From: Echinometra lucunter
Lineage: Eukaryota; Echinodermata; Echinoidea; Camarodonta; Echinometridae
Assembly: GCA_029962745.1 (NCBI GenBank)
Contig: CM057162.1
Location: 16,229,817-16,293,816 of the forward strand
Direction of reading: 5' to 3'
Length of the DNA stretch: 64,000 nucleotides
Notes under the pieces: generated by a model
What the model saw: only the letters and a program-made list of their open reading frames with translations
Databases searched by the model: none
What the model was told of the DNA's origin: nothing
Shown here: positions 32,949-44,343 of the stretch, piece by piece
How the letters are laid out: each line of letters begins with the position of its first letter
How positions within the stretch are numbered: the stretch's first letter is position 1
Program-made: the position numbers and the translations under genes

Positions 32949-35219
32949 ATGGCCCAACATATTATCCGGGAGGATGGGAGATCCACTCCTTTTAAAGACA
33001 ACAAGCCGGGCAAGAACTGGTTCGCCAGATTCATGAAGAGAAATCCTACCCTTTCTCTGCGGACCCCCCAAACTCTTGGTAAGGAGAGGGCAGTTCTCAC
33101 TCCACAGAAGATCGACAAGTGGTTCGAAGATCTTCACTCTTACACAATGTACCTTCGCGAGAGGAATGCCCTCAGCATACTGGATTCTCCAGACAGGATC
33201 TGGAAAGCAGATAAGAGCGGGTTTGCACTTTCTCCAAGAGGTGATAGGGTCATTGGTATGAGAGGTGCCAAATTTGTGTATTCCTTTTCATCTACTACCA
33301 AGACAAACTTGAATACTTGGAGGCAGCATCAGCAAGTGGTACTTTCTGTCCCCCATTCATAATATACAGTACCCTGGGATGAGGATCTCCCATAATTGGA
33401 GGCCAATGGAAAAAGCACCAGAAAGTTGGTTCTATGGATTCAGCGAGAGTGAGAGTGGATGGATGAATGCTGAGATGTGTGAGTGTGTATGTTTGTAGGT
33501 GTGTGTACATGTACATGTACATGTACCTGTGTTATGTATTTTAATAATATAAATGTTTAATAACGTACATGTAATAATTGTAATTATAATCAACGGGGAT
33601 AGACTTTTCATATATGGCTCAGCCTTTCTGTCTGGTCTCTCAATACTTTCATTAGTGTACCTTTATGTTTTCTCATTCTTTTTTAAATTGTTATTTTTAT
33701 ATTCTGTTGTCATTTCTTCATGTATAGTATTTGTTTACTATCTATGTAAATGTTTAATAACGTACATGTAATAATTTTAATTATAATCAACGGGGATAGA
33801 CTTTTCATATATGGCTCAGCCTTTCTGTCTTGTCTCTCAATACTTTCATTAGTGTACCTTTATATGTTTTCTCATTTTTTTTGTAATTGTTATTTTTATA
33901 TTCTGTTGTCATTTCTTCATGTATAGTATTTGTTTACTATGTATGTTTTTTAAATGAAAGTATTAAATAAATGAAATGAAATTATTTAAATAAATGAAAT
34001 GAAATGTTCTTCTCGTGGCTGGCAAATCACTTCCATCCCTTTCTACTGGGACATGGGACGTCAAGCCCACTTCCCTATGCTCCTTCTAGTAGATGGTCAT
34101 GCTAGCCATGTTGCTCTTCATGTTGCTGAGTTTTGTAGAGATAATCAGATCATCTTGTACCGAGTACAGGCGCATGCCAGCCATGTCATTCAGCCGCTGG
34201 ACCGGTCGGTCTTTGGCCCGTTGAAGAGAGCGTACAAGAAGGAAGGAAGGAGAATGGAAGGACGCCCACCCAGGTCAGTTTGTGACCAAAGCTTTCTTCG
34301 CCAGCATGTTTGCTAGGGCTTGGGCGGACGTCAGGCCGGAGTTGGCCATTGCAGGATTTAGGGCAGCAGGCATATTCCCTTTCACCAGGGAAAACTGCAG
34401 GGAGAAGCTTGACCCATCACAGGTGTGTATACACGAGGACCAGCACCAGTTGCCCATGCACAACCAGCACCAGTCGCCCACGCACAGCCAGCACCATCCG
34501 TCGCAGCAGCACCACATGCAGTCATCCCAGTTCAACCAGCACCAGTCGCTAATGCACAACCAGCACCATCCGCCGCAGCAGCAGCACCACATGCAGTCAT
34601 CCCAGTACCACCACCAGCAACAGGTGCCCCAGCTCCATCACCAGCCGCCAGAGTACCAGCAGCCCGAGCACCACCACTAGCTGCACTACATGTACCATCT
34701 ACTTCAACCTCAGGAGATGAGCCTGTTATGCACAGGAGATCGGCATATCCAAGCCAAAGGCCACCAACCTACATTTCACCCACCTTCGAAAAATATTTCA
34801 AATTCCCTCAAATTGCGAAGGCCGCACCCGGCAAGAGGAAAACTGGGGATGAGCTACCCAATGCCATCTCCGACTGGATAAGGTACCAGGAAAAAGAAAA
34901 GGGAAGACAAGGAGGCAGAAGAGGAAAGGAAGAAGCAGAAGAGGGAAGAGAAAGAGGCAAAGAGGGCAGAAAAGGAGAAAAACAAAGGAGGAAAGAAGTC
35001 GAGATATGCACCTAGGGAGGACGAAGTGGACGAGACAGTTTGTAGCGAGTGCCAGGAAGAATTTGATAACGAATTAACAATGATGTACATGTAGATGACT
35101 GTGTGGGCTGTAATTACTGCGCTCGGTGGTATCATGCGCAGTGCACAGAGTTAGTTGGGCTCACCAGGGATGAAGTTGAAGCTACAGACTTCAAATGCTT
35201 CATCTGTGGTAAAGAATGA
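32949..35219 (+). pseudogene. pogo/Tigger-like (DDE_1) transposase with C-terminal PHD finger, broken
   Basis: A DNA transposase of the pogo/jerky type. In order on the + strand: CENP-B-type HTH remnant (GKNWFARFMKRNP, about 33007-33050); first catalytic Asp region WKADKSGFALSPRGDR (about 33200); TFCPPFIIYSTLG and SHNWRPMEKAPESWFYGF (33335-33450); an insertion (33476-33995); LLLVDGHASH with the second Asp (about 34085); HVIQPLDRSVFGPLKRAYKK with the third acidic residue (about 34190); GFRAAGIFPFTRENC (about 34360); a Pro/Gln/Ala-rich low-complexity linker made of tandem CAGCACCA-type repeats (34430-34680); SPTFEKYFKFP; a Lys/Glu run; then a PHD finger (CSEC, CNYC, HAQC, CFIC; 35041-35210) and TGA. 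It is broken by several frameshifts, an in-frame TAG inside the PHD region, and loss of the N-terminus. Confidence 0.8.
33476..33995 (+). mobile_element. LINE 3'-end-like insertion with a 197-bp internal direct duplication
   Basis: It interrupts the transposase reading between WMNAEM and WLANHFHPF. Two copies of a 197-bp unit (from 33553 and from 33750, both opening ATGTTTAATAACGTACATG) are followed by AATAAATGAAATGAAAT repeats, a short-period tail as seen on CR1-type LINE 3' ends. A (TG)n/ACATGTA stretch precedes the first unit. Confidence 0.6.
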
Positions 35220-35303
35220 TTCTGATCAAATCCTCCGTCCACCCTTTTTAAAAATAAATGTCACGTCCTTGATATCAGCTAGTTATCTTGCCATTTACAT
35301 CTT

Positions 35304-35448
35304 GGTCCCGTTGCATAAAAATTAGTAACTCTGCCATCACTGGTAACTCTATTGCTCAACAGCTAATCATATTCATTCAAGGTTCCTATGGAAGTTACCA
35401 CTGAAGGCAAAGTTACCATCATTGGTAAGTTTCATGCAACAGGGCCCT
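35304..35448. mobile_element. Hairpin MITE (GGTCCCGTTGCAT ends)
   Basis: The left GGTCCCGTTGCATAAAA then GTAACTCTGCCATCA is inverted at the right as AAAGTTACCATCATTGGTAA and TTTCATGCAACAGGGCCC. Confidence 0.75.
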
Positions 35449-36040
35449 AATTTATGTATTTTATATCATTTTGCTGTATTTTCCTTTTATTCCGATATAC
35501 TTCACAATTCTTAATGCTGTATTCAGTGCAAATGTTCTTATAACCTATTTATTTTGCATTTATTTCTGGCAGCAATACTTTGATCATAAATTTAAAACAA
35601 TATAGATGCAGGTCTCATTCCTTATTTTATTTGTGCAGTGGATTAGTTTCATACCTCAACCTTTTCAAGTGCAATTTATTTGATGTACATGTACATGTAC
35701 ATTCTTAAACTGAATCCTTCAATACATCAAATGTAATTACTATGTTGCATATTTATTTACAGAATATGAATTTATGTTACTTCAATTTCAATGCTTATCA
35801 ATCATTCCGTTATATTTCATTTTACATTATGTAAAAATCATATTATATATGATTTACTTCCTGTATATTTTATGTAGAAACATGTTTCCACTCACACATG
35901 GAGAGATAATCAGCAGAAGAAAAAAAAAAATGATTTTGGATATCAACTGAAATCCAGGGTGTTCATGAACTCAGAACCTCAAAAACTATCATTATTTATT
36001 TCGCTTGTTTAATGGGTGATGATTTTGATTGAAATTTACA

Positions 36041-36145
36041 GCGGCGTAGGAATGTTGGGCTCCATTGGGCTCGGACAGAGGAAGTGGGGGGGGGGGGGGG
36101 CAGCCCCCCACTTCCTTTGTCTAGCCCGATGTTCCTACGCCTCTG
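36041..36145. repeat. Hairpin around a poly-G run
   Basis: GGCGTAGGAATGTTGGGC and GACAGAGGAAGTGGGG pair with CCCCACTTCCTTTGTC and GCCCGATGTTCCTACGCC. A second poly-G run lies at 36190-36203. Confidence 0.75.
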
Positions 36146-36204
36146 GAAATTTAGGTAAATGAAAGAGACAGAGTTAGAGAGAGAAAGGAAGGGGGGGGGG
36201 GGGT

Positions 36205-37570
36205 TGTGTGTGAGGGTGCCTGTGTGACAGAAAATACTTTTAAAAAGGAATGTAAGGATTTTATTCGAGGGAGAGATGAGAATAGCAGTGAAATTAAAAG
36301 GGGGATCATCTATTTTTTTGATGTCTGGAATTTTCTTATTCTTTGTTTCTAGATATTTTCCTTTCCTCTTTCTATTCTACAATCTATAATCTTTCTTATC
36401 ATCTAGTTTCTCTCCATCCATGCAAGCTCCATTTATCTTACTCTTACCTTGTATTCCATTGTCGACTCTTCTTCAACACTTCTTTGAGTGTTTTCATTTC
36501 ATTTTCATTTTTAACCCTCTTATAGGGTAATAACAACTGTAATTTATTCAAATGGAGGGAAAAAAGTATTGATCATGGCATCATGCAGCATGGATCACAA
36601 AACTGTCAATAACTCAGCGAGTTTTAGTGCAGTAACTTCAACAAAACTTTAAAAAATGAAAAGAATATGAAGGTTAGATGTGTATTAATAGATTTAATTG
36701 AAGATTTAACTGAACACAGATAAATAAAAAAGACATAAATAAATGCTTAAAGTATCAAATGATACTCCCTAATATTTACAGCTAAATTATACGTTGGCAG
36801 CAGACTGGCCACACACTGCCGCACGCCAGGTATGTACTGCCGCACGGCGGGTACTGCACGGCCGCCCACCGAGGAACTTGTACCATTTTGAAAAGTGGAC
36901 ACTACTGACCAGTGACCATGCAGTGAGTTACTCCTGTTATTTGAGCCTTTTATTTAATAAGTAAGTATATGGACTTTCCATTGACGGCATTGAAGTATTC
37001 CATGAGTATTTTCATAAAAAATGAAATCGGCAGTTCCCGCTAAACGGCCACACATCGGAGCAAAAAGGTCAAATCACGGCACAGGTCGAATGACGAGTGC
37101 TTCTCTAGGCTCTAGCCTACTCTTGAAAGTTTCTGCTTGCACAAAAATGAATACAGCACGTGCAGTCTGGCCCCTTATGTTATTTTCCTGGTGTTCCACA
37201 ATTCTACTATTTCAATTTCTAGGGTGTACTTAGGTAAATATTTTTTCAAGAATTTGTTAGTACTGTAACTTTGTGTTTTCTATCCTCAACTACATGTACA
37301 TGTAGTATAGGGTCGGCAGCCACATTATCCATAGCTTTTGGGCAAGGCCTCGCGCGCTGCTTGTCTGCCATGCAGGGTTTGAAAAATAGACTAAACAGTG
37401 TGCATTTATGGTAGTGATCAGTGGACCGAGCCGCGTCAGCGGCGAGGCCTTTGCTAACTTGCGGAGTTATGCATACGCATGAGGGTCTTACATACATGTA
37501 TACAGCAGCTAGCGATGATCGTGACCAATCGTAACTGTTTTAACTGCGGTGTGTTATAACAAAACAATGT
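36205..37570. other. Intergenic, nothing recognised
   Basis: A GC-rich patch with three CCGCACG-type words lies at 36815-36865. No exon with family similarity was seen. Confidence 0.4.
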
Positions 37571-37575
37571 CACAT

Positions 37576-38142
37576 GGGACAAGCAGTCTAGCAATGCTGC
37601 AACTAAAGCAACCAAGATGCTTAATTTCCTTAGAAGGAATTTTTCCTCCTGTTCAAGAAATGTGAAAGAGAACCTGTACAAGACCATAGTTCAACCACAC
37701 TTTGTTAGAGTACGCCAGTTCGGCTTGGCACCCCGGGACCAAGAAAAATAAGGATTTACTGCAAAAAGTGCAGGAAAGGGCAGTGAGGTTTGTCTTAGGC
37801 GACTTCACACGCAAATCCAGCGTTGCTAAAATGCTAACAGCACTGAGTTGGGAGAGTAGACGCCTAATCCAACGGCTCTCTACACTCCACAAGATAATCC
37901 ATGCAGAGCTGGATATTCCACATCAAGATTATCTCCAGAGTAAAAACTCAAGAAGTAGACGGACACATGACAAACAATTCACCGTCTTCCAGTGCTCATT
38001 AATACCGTTAGCAGAATCCTTCTTTCCTGAAGTTGTAAAGTTCTGGAATGATCTACCTCAGCAGAATGTGGACATTAAATCCAGTGCAGTATTCAAATCT
38101 GCAACCCAACAATTAATCCAAATACAATTGACCCAAAATTAA
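37576..38142 (+). pseudogene. C-terminal fragment of a CR1-type LINE reverse transcriptase
   Basis: FLRRNFSSCSRNVKENLYKT (37620-37680) then, after a frameshift at about 37700, LEYASSAWHPGTKKNKDLLQ, KVQERAVRFVLGDF and a C-terminal FFPEVVKFWNDLP, ending in TAA. The LEYAS.VW.P and V..RA.RFV motifs are characteristic of the CR1/Jockey-like RT C-terminus. 5'-truncated. Confidence 0.85.
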
Positions 38143-39595
38143 CACAACCCTCACGTTGAAGCCTAAGAACAAGTTATACATGTACTTCCAGTTAGTTCCA
38201 ACAGCTAGAGGACCGTTCGGATGTGACTGACACAAGGTACAAGGTAAAACATAGACGCGACCTATTTGAAAGTCAATTTGAACTCGATTATTGACTTGTA
38301 GGCTTGAGTTTCGGCTGTCTCTGCCGATCTCTGCGCTGTATGAATGGCATGCGCGCGAGTTCTGGTCCCCTACATGCCCTATTCTCCGGCTTTGCCAAAA
38401 AGTTTAATTGTTACAAAGACAAGCAAGCCAATTTTTATATAGGCCTAGTCCCACTCAGGGAGCCATTGCCGCATCGGCGTGTGCAATTTTCAGTACCGTA
38501 GGCTATGTAGCGTAAATGCAATATAAGCGCACTTGTTAGACATTTAATGCTGGTATAAACAGGATCAACGTAATGTATGAATCTTACCAGACAATCTGTC
38601 GAAGACCTTTGAAACTCTTCCATCCAAAGTCAGTTTTATGATTAATTTTTCTTGCCTGAGCGCTGTGAACATAACACATTTTTTAGATATCGTCCATGTA
38701 CACCTTCCCTTCGAAAGAGGTCGTCGATTCTTTTCAGATAATTCATCGTTTACAGGTCAAAGTTCAAGAATCCTCGCACAACTTGTTTCGTTCCACGCCG
38801 TTAGATATATTTTTTCAAAAGGATTTGGCTTCATCATGTCAAAAGGTGGCATTCTTCACATATTATACGCATAGCCCTTATTGCGAGGGAAGCAGCACAT
38901 TGAGTTTATGTGGAATTTTCTATTAAATATCAACGCCTTGAATTGAGTCTGTTAAAATTGGTAAACACGCCATCACGCAGGCCCAGCAGCACAGACGAAG
39001 GAGGAATATGCTGTTGACTTGCTGCAAGGTAAGACCAAAAATGCGTGATTTTTTTTTAGGGTTTCGTTATTTCTAGTTATACTTGTAATATGTTTGAATG
39101 TAGAACCCGAATATTAGTCAGAAAAAAAAAAAGGGACTCAAATAAGAGCGTTAAGAGCTGTTATGAGGGTTTGCGTTTAGGGATTCTTAAAATTACATGT
39201 CAGTGCACGTCTGAAGTGCGAGGTTAGTATACCTAACCGAGGCATCAAGTGTGAGTAGCCTGGTCCCTAGTTTTTTAACACTAGCATTAGGCCTTATCGT
39301 GGTTTAGGAAACCACTCGTTCATGTGACGCGTGCACTTGTGTACAAAGAGAATGGAGGTGGAAGTAGGAAACCAATCCGTGTGACTGACATGAATGAATA
39401 AAACGAACAGTTAAAGGCAAGCGCTGCTGTACAATTAAGTGAACGGTGGGTTCCTATTTCCATGATTTCACGATAATGCCAGACAATATAATAGAGAACA
39501 GATATTGATAATGATTAGCACTATTCAATGCATAGTTTTTGTCTAATCCAAAGACAAACAAGGAGGCTTCATTTTTGGTACTAGACCGAAGTGTT
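38143..39595. other. Intergenic, nothing recognised
   Basis: No gene or repeat structure was recognised. Confidence 0.4.
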
Positions 39596-41142
39596 CTGTC
39601 TCTAAGAGTCGTCGTTAGCCTCGTATTTTGGTAGGGTCGGCACTCCTCCTTTATAGAGACAGAAGCGCCTCAGTGCGTTGTGCATGCAATCTCATTGTGC
39701 TGGGCAGCACAATGAAAAACTACCTCAAATTAACGATTTTCCCCCTTCATTCATGAATACAAAAATTAATTACACACTACAGAGTAGACATATACAATGT
39801 AGCTTACCGATTTTATGTTTGATTCCTTTTAACTCTCCATTTTCAGGTAAATCCAGGGTCCTAACGTTAGGTCCTCTCGGTTGAAAATCTTGCAGCAGCC
39901 AACCTCTATCTCTGTTCGTTCGCCTCCGCGCTTTTGGCAGGGAGATCAGCGAATTCGCTACTCCTAGCCTTGCATTTCAACCGGCCGTATTCAAACGATC
40001 GACCACGTACGTTTGGCCATATACGTACGACCGATGTTTTTGTTGTTTCGTATTGGTCGCTCGTTAATACGGTTGACATGCGAGTCTGTAGTGTGTAATT
40101 ATATTTTTGTATTCATGAATAAAGGGGGAAAATCGTTAATTTGAGGTAGTTTTTCATTGTGCTGCCCAGCACAATGGGTGATTTCAAGTTTGGTGTTGGA
40201 GGCTGGTGTTGGTGTTGTGAGAACACCAACACCAGCCTCAACACCGAACTTGAAATCGGGCTGGTGTTGGGGTTGACCTCGCACAATTTGATGTATTTCC
40301 GGTAGTCTGTGTTGTCCGCTGGTGTTGAATGTCGTCTGCTGAACCGAGTATCACGGTTCGTGTTGACGATTTACATGCAATTTCCCTATTCACCAACACC
40401 AGCCCCTAGGGATCGGGAAATTCATGATTTCAAGTACGGTGTTGGTGTTGGTGTTGTAATCATACATGTTATTGCTGTTTGTCCCTCGCGCAGCAGCGGC
40501 ACTCTTTGCTACGGCCATTCGTCACATGTTAGTGGTTAAACCCATTTTGCAGTCAAAACAACTTGGTATAATAAAAACCATATATTTTCCGTGGAAGAGT
40601 AATATTTTTCCCCTTGGATTCTTCAAATGATTATGCAATTCTAATCCAATAAGATGTAGATTTATTAGAAATTCTGAGGGAAAATGTTTTCATCGTCGAG
40701 ATCTTTCGCTATAGCGTATGACGTCACCCGGTGTTGAGCTATCGATAAGGTGATCGGTATCGTCCCTCTAAACTGACCGTCGGTGTTGGAGCTCGGTTCA
40801 TGAGCCTTTCAACGCTCTCAAACCAACACCAACACCGCACACCGAACTTGAAATCACCCAATGAGATTGCCTTGTCTTGTCTTGTCTTGTCTTGGGTTAA
40901 GTCGGCATATGCAGACTTGCTGTACTCCGCCAACTTTATTGATGTGTGAGACCACCAAGTAAGCAGGTCACTTGCTGGGTTTTTGAGAGAGTTTGGATAA
41001 AAAGTCGGAGCCCCAGTAAAACATGACCTGCTCGCTCGGCGATCACACACGCTTCTCTTGCATGCACAACGCAATGGGGCACTTCTGTCTCTATAAAGGA
41101 GGAGTGCCAACCCTACCAAAATACGAGGCTAACGACGACTGT
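39596..41142. mobile_element. Nested palindrome (foldback-type element), three pairs of arms
   Basis: Outer arms of about 93 bp: 39596-39690 against 41050-41142 (CGTCGTTAGCCTCGTATTTT, then GGTAGGGT, ACTCCTCCTTTATAGAGACA). Second: 39693-39790 against 40085-40182 (CATTGTGCTGGGCAGCACAA, ACTACCTCAAATTAACGATT). Third: GGTGATTTCAAGTTTGGTGT at 40178 against its inverse ending at 40858, with smaller CACCAACACCAGCC snapbacks between. GCAATCTCATTG and its inverse bracket the inner part. A (CTTGT)n run sits at 40869-40892. Confidence 0.8.
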
Positions 41143-41739
41143 CTATTTTGGTACGTGTCCGGACACTCGACCCCCCTTTTGTCGTCGGCAGTCCGACTCC
41201 AAATGCTCCCCCGACTGTGGTGGCCTTTGAGCTGTGCATGTGCAGCTACATGAGCTGTGCATTGTGTGGGTCCCAGATCACAGATGAGATCCTCAGAAAG
41301 GTATGGAATTTCATGTAATTTGTGAGCTATGAACAAATCTAAGTGCACATATTCTTTAAAAAAATACTTCTAGATATTCAAATGCAAGAGATTTCTTAGA
41401 TATGCAAATTACAAAAATATGTGAAACACGTATTTTCTTACTTTTATCGGTCTTCCCGACTGTATCCTCACACTCTATCTAGGCAGGATCAGATCTTAAA
41501 ACACAGAACGTAGAGGGCGGCGGACCGCACAGTAATTACGCAAAGAATGATGTGGGTCATGAAGCAGCACGGCCCAGTTCACAGTTTTTTTCTATACTGA
41601 AAAATATTCAGATTGTTGAATTTGTTTTGTATTAAATATGTATGGTGTTTACACTGTATGAAAAATGATGTATTTCATAATTTTGTTTCAGAAAACCTGA
41701 ATAAAGGCAGTAAAGCTTTAAAAAAAATATAACGATCGG

Positions 41740-42115
41740 AATGGTAGAGACCGTGTACGTCGAGAGACCCCTAAGGTGCGATGCCCCTTTTTTCTTGTCA
41801 TCCCCCTTTTACAAAATCTGTCTCTGCCACTAAAGATGAGAGAATTGACAAGACAACATACGCCACTGTGACTTTTTGTTAGCTTTTCAGAGAATTTGGA
41901 AGAATAAAGAGGTTCTCAAAATATATGATAACTTTTTATTTATTATTTATTTGTTATCATTACTAATTTTGTTTGTCAGAGAAGCTTTAAAGGCAAAGAG
42001 ACACCCAAGGTGAGTGATGACTCCCCTTTTGTCAGAATTATTTCTGAGATGTGTGCCCTCGAAAATCTGCATCTGGCACAAAAGATGAGAGAACGGATAA
42101 ATGAGGTGCCTTGAA
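41740..42115 (+). repeat. Diverged tandem duplication
   Basis: Blocks GAGACCCCTAAGGTG, CAAAATCTGTCTCTGCCACT and AAAGATGAGAGAATTGACAA recur about 240 bp later as GAGACACCCAAGGTG, GAAAATCTGCATCTGGCACA and AAAGATGAGAGAACGGATAA. Confidence 0.6.
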
Positions 42116-42435
42116 CAATAATCTGAGAGCTGCATTACAATCATAGGAATAGACAAGGAATGAAATGTGCCTCTCATCAGTTTACCCAGAAGGAAAAACC
42201 AGTTGCAGCTGGACCAGTTGAACCAGTTAAATTCCAGCTGGTAACTCTGGAAATTGAAACATCAGTAACTGGTCTAATTGGTCAAACTGGTCCAGTTAAA
42301 ATTAATTATTTTTTTTAATGGAATTTTGAAGTGGTCTTGTAACTGGAATGGTATTCCGAACTGGTCTCACTGGTCTCACTGGTGTTTGCAACTGGTCTTA
42401 CTGGTACTTTCCAAGGTAAACTGGAGTTGTTGTTG

Positions 42436-42641
42436 AATTGGGTTTTTACAGATATGTTTCAATCAGATATGATTATTTACGTCTGGGACCGACCTTTAAC
42501 GTAACCATCCGAAAGACGTGGCAGATGTAGATTCATATCTTGCCAAAGGACATTAGTGCCGCGGCAGGGATTCGAACCTCGCACCTTATGGTTCAAAGTC
42601 CGGAGCTTTATACACTGAGCCACAACACCTCTACAACTTGC

Positions 42642-42673
<32 letters not shown>

Positions 42674-42860
42674 CAATTGGGTTTTTACAGACGTACATCA
42701 ATCAAATATAATTATTTACGTCTGGGACCGACCTTTGACTTCACCATCCGAAAGACGTGGCAAATGTAGATTCATATCTTGCCATTGGACATTAGTGCGG
42801 CGGCAGGGATTCGAACCCCCGGCCTTGTGGTTCAAAGTCTGGAGATTTATCCACTTTCGT
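42436..42860 (-). mobile_element. Tandem pair of tRNA-derived SINE copies, period 239
   Basis: Both copies start AATTGGGTTTTTACAG (42436, 42675) and include TTTACGTCTGGGACCGACCT. On the minus strand the heads read GTGGCTCAGTGTATAAAGC (A-box), an anticodon-loop-like CTTTGAA and GGTTCGAATCCC (B-box), close to tRNA-Gln(TTG). The second head is truncated at its A-box end. A (TTG)n run at 42640-42672 separates them. Confidence 0.8.
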
Positions 42861-43224
42861 TTGGTTTCTTATATAGCATGAGTGTATTGTGCCTGAGATT
42901 TATGGTTAGTGAATTACATTTTCTCTTATTATTCGAAATATGTAGTGCAAAATCACATACTTTTATTGTGAAATAGCTCATAGGCCTACAATTATTTAGA
43001 ATAAATTTTCAAAGCAAGAAATATTGCATTCGAATTTTACTTTAAATGTTGATTTCTCTAGAAAAATAGAAAATATGCAAATGAGGTAAAACCATGTGAT
43101 CAAAAACATCATCAACTGGTGTAACTGGTCAAAACCATTTGGAAATTCTACTTGAAACCAAAGCTGGAATTAAACCAGTTAACTATACCTGGAACATATT
43201 ATGTTTCATCTACAGTACATGTAT

Positions 43225-43346
43225 TGACAATAATGATAATAATAGCAATAGTAGTTATTAGGATGGTGATGATGCTAATAATAATAATAAGAAAATAGTG
43301 GTTATGATGATGATGATAATAATGACAGCAATATACTGTAATGATA

Positions 43347-43381
<35 letters not shown>

Positions 43382-43400
43382 AATAATATGAATAACGATA
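43225..43400 (+). repeat. (GAT/AAT)n microsatellite
   Basis: GATGATGAT and AATAATAAT runs, with an uninterrupted (GAT)n at 43348-43382. Confidence 0.9.
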
Positions 43401-44017
43401 ATAACAGTCGTCATATACATAATTTCTAACTCAGAACAAATTTTGCTCACTGGTCATCAACTGGTCTGACTGGAAATATGGCCATTGTTCAACGGACCAG
43501 TTACAGTTGGATGAAAAATAATTCAACCGCTTTTACTGATTTGCTTCAAAATGTAGTACATTATTGGTGGAACTGGTTCCCCGTTGATTTACTGGCCCAG
43601 TTAAAAATCAACTGGAAACCAGTTAAAATTTCTTACTGGTGTAACTGGTTTTTCCTTCTGGGTACGAAGGCGAAAGCCGAACAGGCCTTCTTATCCACGC
43701 TGGAGGATTCAGGAAGGGGGCCCGGGAAGGGGACGACTCAGCCGAGGCCCTCTTTTGGCGGAGCTTTCATGGCTTCTCATTACCCCCAATTCCTGCATGG
43801 CGTTTAACACGACCCCAAGTGTCCTTCGAACACCAGGGTAAAGTACAGAAAAAGGAAATGCTTCATTTTGAAATAAAATCAATTATTCTTAATATAGGAT
43901 TATCATGGAATGGATCAGTGGCGACACTAGGATTGTTAAAGTGAGGGGAGGGGGCGCAAATAGAGGGCAAAAGAAAATATGGGGGCAGGGGCAGTCAAAT
44001 TTACAAACGTTCTAATT

Positions 44018-44096
44018 TTTATTTTGCGAGCGAGCGAAGCGAGCGAGCCAAAAATAATGACTTTTCTGGTTTTTAATCGCATTTTCAAATAGAAAT
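44018..44096 (+). repeat. GAGCGAGCGAAGCGAGCGAG monomer (hAT interior)
   Basis: GCGAGCGAGCGAAGCGAGCG, then CCAAAAATAA, TTTTCTGG, TTTTTAATCGCATTTTCAAA. Two further monomers follow the LINE at 49366-49520; three lie at 21865-22120 in the other hAT copy. Confidence 0.85.
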
Positions 44097-44343
44097 TGAG
44101 TTTGAGTTTGAGTTTGAGTTTGATTTATTTATTCACGGATAAAACATAAAAGCCTTCAATTCAGCCAAAAAGACTGCTTTTCAGCAAGGCCGTGATTAAG
44201 AATAAAATACAAGTTTAAAAACATCAAACATATTAACATATTAACATATGATTGTAGAAAACAAACAACATAAATTGAGGGAGGGGGAACAACACAAAAA
44301 TAAAGGAAAAGAAAAGAGAAAGATGAATCATTTGACAAGACAA

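Larger units (their letters stand above)
42185..43662. mobile_element. 1.48-kb TIR element (CCCAGAAGGAAAAACCAGTT) with TA target duplication, ACTGGT-rich
   Basis: Perfect terminal inverts CCCAGAAGGAAAAACCAGTT / AACTGGTTTTTCCTTCTGGG with TA on both sides (42183-42184, 43663-43664). Both subterminal regions (42185-42440, 43100-43650) are packed with ACTGGT/ACCAGT in both orientations. The middle carries tRNA-like SINE sequence and an (ATG/AAT)n microsatellite (43225-43400). Confidence 0.85.

Noticed and set aside
34425..35015. 196-residue Ala/Pro-rich protein as an independent gene
   Set aside because: It is the frame-shifted linker and C-terminal part of the pogo-like transposase; the Ala/Pro reading comes from the CAGCACCA repeat.
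42557..42628. Candidate tRNA-Gln gene (minus strand)
   Set aside because: A- and B-boxes and anticodon loop are present, but it is duplicated 239 bp away with shared non-tRNA flanks, so it is a SINE head.
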